From assembly GCA_963822575.1 (NCBI GenBank), contig CAWGHZ010000007.1:1054001-1118000 (forward strand): a DNA stretch of 64,000 bases. The letters run 5' to 3'. Numbering within the stretch: the first letter of the stretch is position 1; every line of letters starts with the position of its first letter. Below are positions 62,192 to 64,000 of this stretch, piece after piece. A program made the translations under genes and the position numbers. The stretch is from CAWGHZ01 sp963822575. GTDB lineage: Bacteria > Pseudomonadota > Alphaproteobacteria > MPNO01 > DASWLB01. The notes below the pieces were generated by a model that made no database searches, was not told the origin of the DNA, and saw only the letters and a list, made by a program, of their open reading frames with translations.

Positions 62192-63823
62192 TCAGGCCTC
62201 GCGGTTCCGGCGGCGGGCGAGATGGGCGGCCAGTGCCTCGGGCGTGTCCAAATCCTCGAGCACCGCCGTGTCGGCCATCGCGACCTCGCAGATCTCGTCG
62301 GCATGGGCGCCGATCAAATGCCGCGCGCCCACGTCGCCCGCCACCTCGCGCATCTCGGCGAAGTAGCGCCGGGCCCACAGCACCGGGTTGCCGCGCTTGC
62401 CGTTGAAGGTGGGGACGCAGATGGTCTTGCCGCCGGCTGGATCGAAGGCGGCGATCAGCCGGTCGATGTGCCCGGTCGCGACCGACGGCATGTCGCCCAG
62501 AAGGACGACGACCCCGTCGATGTCGGCGGGCAGGGCGTCGAGCCCGGCGCGCAGGGAGCCGGACAGCCCCTCGACGTAAAGCGGGTTGTGCGCAAAGGTC
62601 ACGTCGCGACCGGCCAGCGCCGCGCGCACCCGCTCCGGCTCATGGCCGGTCACCACGACGACCGGCCGCGCGGCGGAGGCAAGGGCAGCGTCGACGGCGT
62701 GCGCTACCATCGGCCGGCCGTCGACCTCGGCCAGCAGCTTATTCACCGGCCCCATGCGGCGCGACTGGCCGGCGGCCAGCACCAGTGCGGCGACGCGTGG
62801 CTTGCGGGGCGGCGTCTCGGGTACGCTGGCGCGCGGCACGGGACGGCCGGGGATTTCCTTGAGGAGCCCGCCGACGCCCATCCGCGCGACGTCCAGCGGC
62901 GTCACGTCGAGCCCGGCGGCCAAGCGCTGCAGCACCTTATCGAACCCGTGCGGGCGCGGCGAGCGGGCGGAGCCCGGCAGGCCCATGACGTGGGTGCGGC
63001 CGAGCCGGGCAAACAGCGTCAGGTGGCCGGGGTCGACCGGCATGCCGAGGTGGTCGACTGTTCCGCCCGCCTGCGCGACCGACATCGGCACCACGTCGCG
63101 CCGGTCGACGATCGCCGACGAGCCGAGCACCAGGATCACGTCGCAACCGGCCGCGAGGTCGCGCAGTGCCTCGGCGACCGGGCCGGTCTCGTGCGCGGTG
63201 CGGATCTCGCGGTCGAGCGTGGCGCCGAGGAGGGCGAGACGGCGGCGGGTCACCTCGACCGCCTTGTCGAGCAGAGAGTCCTTGTCGCCCGGCTGGCGGG
63301 TCTGGAGGAGCCCGGCGCGCATCGGGTGGTAGGCGGCGAGGCGCACGGGCGCGCCGGCCTCGGCAGCGATCAGGGCGACGGTTTCGATCACCGTCTCGGG
63401 AATCGCGAAGGTGACGATCTTGACCGTGGCGACGATCTGGCCGGTTTCGACCGCCTCGAACGGCATCACGGTCGCGAGCGTCGCTGCCTCGTGCACCACA
63501 TTGATGCGATCGATCCGGGCGGGGTCGAGAACCGCGACCCCCGCCGCGGCCGCCACCAGGTTGCAGCGCCCGGTGAAGGGCTGCGACGCCGTGAGGTTCT
63601 CGCCCGCGACCGCCCGAGCGATTTGCAGTGCCGCCGCATCCTCGCCCACGTCGCCCGGCTCGAGCCGGGCGGCGGCGACCGAACCGACCCCGGCCGCGTC
63701 CAATGCCGCCACGTCCTTGGCGTCCAGCACGCGGCCCTTCTTCAGCACCAGCCGCCCGCGCCGCAGCGTGTGGACCAGGATCGCCCCTTCGGCTTCGACG
63801 AGGGGCGTGTCGCCGAACTTCAC
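62192..63823 (-). CDS. Molybdopterin-binding plus NTP-transferase fusion (MocA-like, for molybdenum hydroxylases)
   Basis: 543 residues from a GTG overlapping the XdhC stop (GTGA). The N-terminal half is a MoeA/MogA-like molybdopterin-binding region (about 1-330): VKKGRVLDAKD, a long domain with LGSSAIVDRRDVVP, and HVMGLPGSARSP. The C-terminal half is a MobA-like nucleotidyltransferase: VAALVLAAGQSRRMGPVNKLLAEVDGRPMV (L-A-A-G-x-S-x-R-M-G) and LLGDMPSV. This fits MocA, which makes the cytosine dinucleotide form of the cofactor for CO/nicotine/xanthine-type hydroxylases. XdhC immediately upstream supports that. The hydroxylase itself would lie beyond the window edge. Confidence 0.85.
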   Translation of the reverse strand: MKFGDTPLVEAEGAILVHTLRRGRLVLKKGRVLDAKDVAALDAAGVGSVAAARLEPGDVGEDAAALQIARAVAGENLTASQPFTGRCNLVAAAAGVAVLDPARIDRINVVHEAATLATVMPFEAVETGQIVATVKIVTFAIPETVIETVALIAAEAGAPVRLAAYHPMRAGLLQTRQPGDKDSLLDKAVEVTRRRLALLGATLDREIRTAHETGPVAEALRDLAAGCDVILVLGSSAIVDRRDVVPMSVAQAGGTVDHLGMPVDPGHLTLFARLGRTHVMGLPGSARSPRPHGFDKVLQRLAAGLDVTPLDVARMGVGGLLKEIPGRPVPRASVPETPPRKPRVAALVLAAGQSRRMGPVNKLLAEVDGRPMVAHAVDAALASAARPVVVVTGHEPERVRAALAGRDVTFAHNPLYVEGLSGSLRAGLDALPADIDGVVVLLGDMPSVATGHIDRLIAAFDPAGGKTICVPTFNGKRGNPVLWARRYFAEMREVAGDVGARHLIGAHADEICEVAMADTAVLEDLDTPEALAAHLARRRNREA

Positions 63824-64000
63824 GCTGCGGCGACCCTTTCCTCCGCCTTGTGGTGGAGGACATTGATGATCTGGGCAAGGATCGCGACGGCGATCTCGGC
63901 CGGCGAGACGGCGTCGATGTCGAGCCCGACGGGCGCGTGAATGCGCGCGATCTCCGCCTCGCCGAGCCCCGCTTCGATCAGGCGCTGGACGCGCGTGGCG
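63820..64000 (-). CDS. XdhC/CoxI-family protein, C-terminal part (partial at window edge)
   Basis: The last 59 codons of a gene running off the right end. The visible tail (IHAPVGLDIDAVSPAEIAVAILAQIINVL) is the XdhC C-terminal Rossmann domain. XdhC proteins guard sulfurated Moco before insertion into molybdenum hydroxylases such as xanthine or CO dehydrogenase. It overlaps MocA (GTGA). The N-terminal domain is outside the window. Confidence 0.85.
   Translation of the reverse strand, partial: ATRVQRLIEAGLGEAEIARIHAPVGLDIDAVSPAEIAVAILAQIINVLHHKAEERVAAA

Noticed and set aside
1..64000. CRISPR arrays, insertion sequences, phage or plasmid genes
   Set aside because: Searched by eye on both strands. 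The only tandem repeats are the coding 72-bp units, and the only long duplicates are the tRNA-Asn genes. No transposase, integrase or cas gene is present.

Overview
The window is GC-rich (roughly two thirds G+C by eye), densely coded alphaproteobacterial chromosome. Several gene orders point to that class: pcm-tolC-popZ-valS (15.1-20.7 kb), the erpA-dgt-argS-SPOR-nagZ-M50 protease-scpA-scpB run (28.4-36 kb), and recG facing sdhE-mfd (37.2-43.2 kb). PopZ (DUF2497) is itself an alphaproteobacterial marker. I cannot name the genus. There is no phage, insertion sequence, CRISPR array or plasmid gene. No gene-free stretch exceeds about 300 bases apart from the tRNA block at 14393-15066.

Layout. 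0-1 kb: remnants of an ABC uptake system, with a permease 5' part joined out of frame to a solute-binding 3' part. 1-5.3 kb: a catabolic group with a LigJ-like hydratase and RraA/LigK-like aldolase (overlapping genes), a glutathione transferase, and a divergent aconitase-type LeuC/LeuD pair. 5.4-8.1 kb: an OmpA-like envelope protein, then a membrane protein made of a degenerate class III cyclase domain, a Pro/Ala stalk of seven 72-bp repeats and a DUF4384-like domain. 8.1-12.7 kb: one tight minus-strand operon, DUF1326-DUF2182-NifU-like-hypF-hypC-hypA. 12.8-14.4 kb: a two-subunit CoA-transferase-fold enzyme. 14.4-14.9 kb: two tRNA-Asn copies and tRNA-Cys. 15-24.9 kb: pcm, tolC, popZ, valS, a caspase-like protein, ilvD and a VOC protein. 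24.9-28.8 kb: an ArsR/SRPBCC/GFA operon with a perfect 32-bp palindrome over the start codon, an MBL-fold protein, a methyltransferase, xthA and erpA. 28.9-43.2 kb: the housekeeping blocks, interrupted by an amidohydrolase. 43.2-49.6 kb: DsbA-like and dienelactone hydrolase-like proteins, a coupled HAD-cyclase-threonine dehydratase operon, an orphan modA and msrQ sharing a ModE-type operator. 49.6-58 kb: a set of catabolic enzymes. 57.7-61.1 kb: MFS, MATE and EamA transporters joined by overlapping stops and starts. 61-64 kb: a Sel1-like protein, a FlgC-like protein, and a molybdenum-hydroxylase maturation pair (MocA-like, XdhC) cut by the window edge.

The most important caution concerns sequence accuracy. 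Reading frames break by one or two bases in the cyclase/DUF4384 gene, hypF, the NifU-like gene, argS, mfd, modA and the D-aminoacylase gene, and one tRNA-Asn has an extra base. Because argS is essential and mfd near-universal, I read most of these as base-level sequence errors rather than true pseudogenes, and I give corrected gene extents.

The best candidates for undescribed biology are the predicted pseudo-cyclase/Pro-Ala stalk/DUF4384 membrane protein beside an OmpA-like protein, the operon linking DUF1326/DUF2182 membrane proteins to NiFe-hydrogenase maturation genes, and the shared Mo-responsive operator between modA and msrQ.
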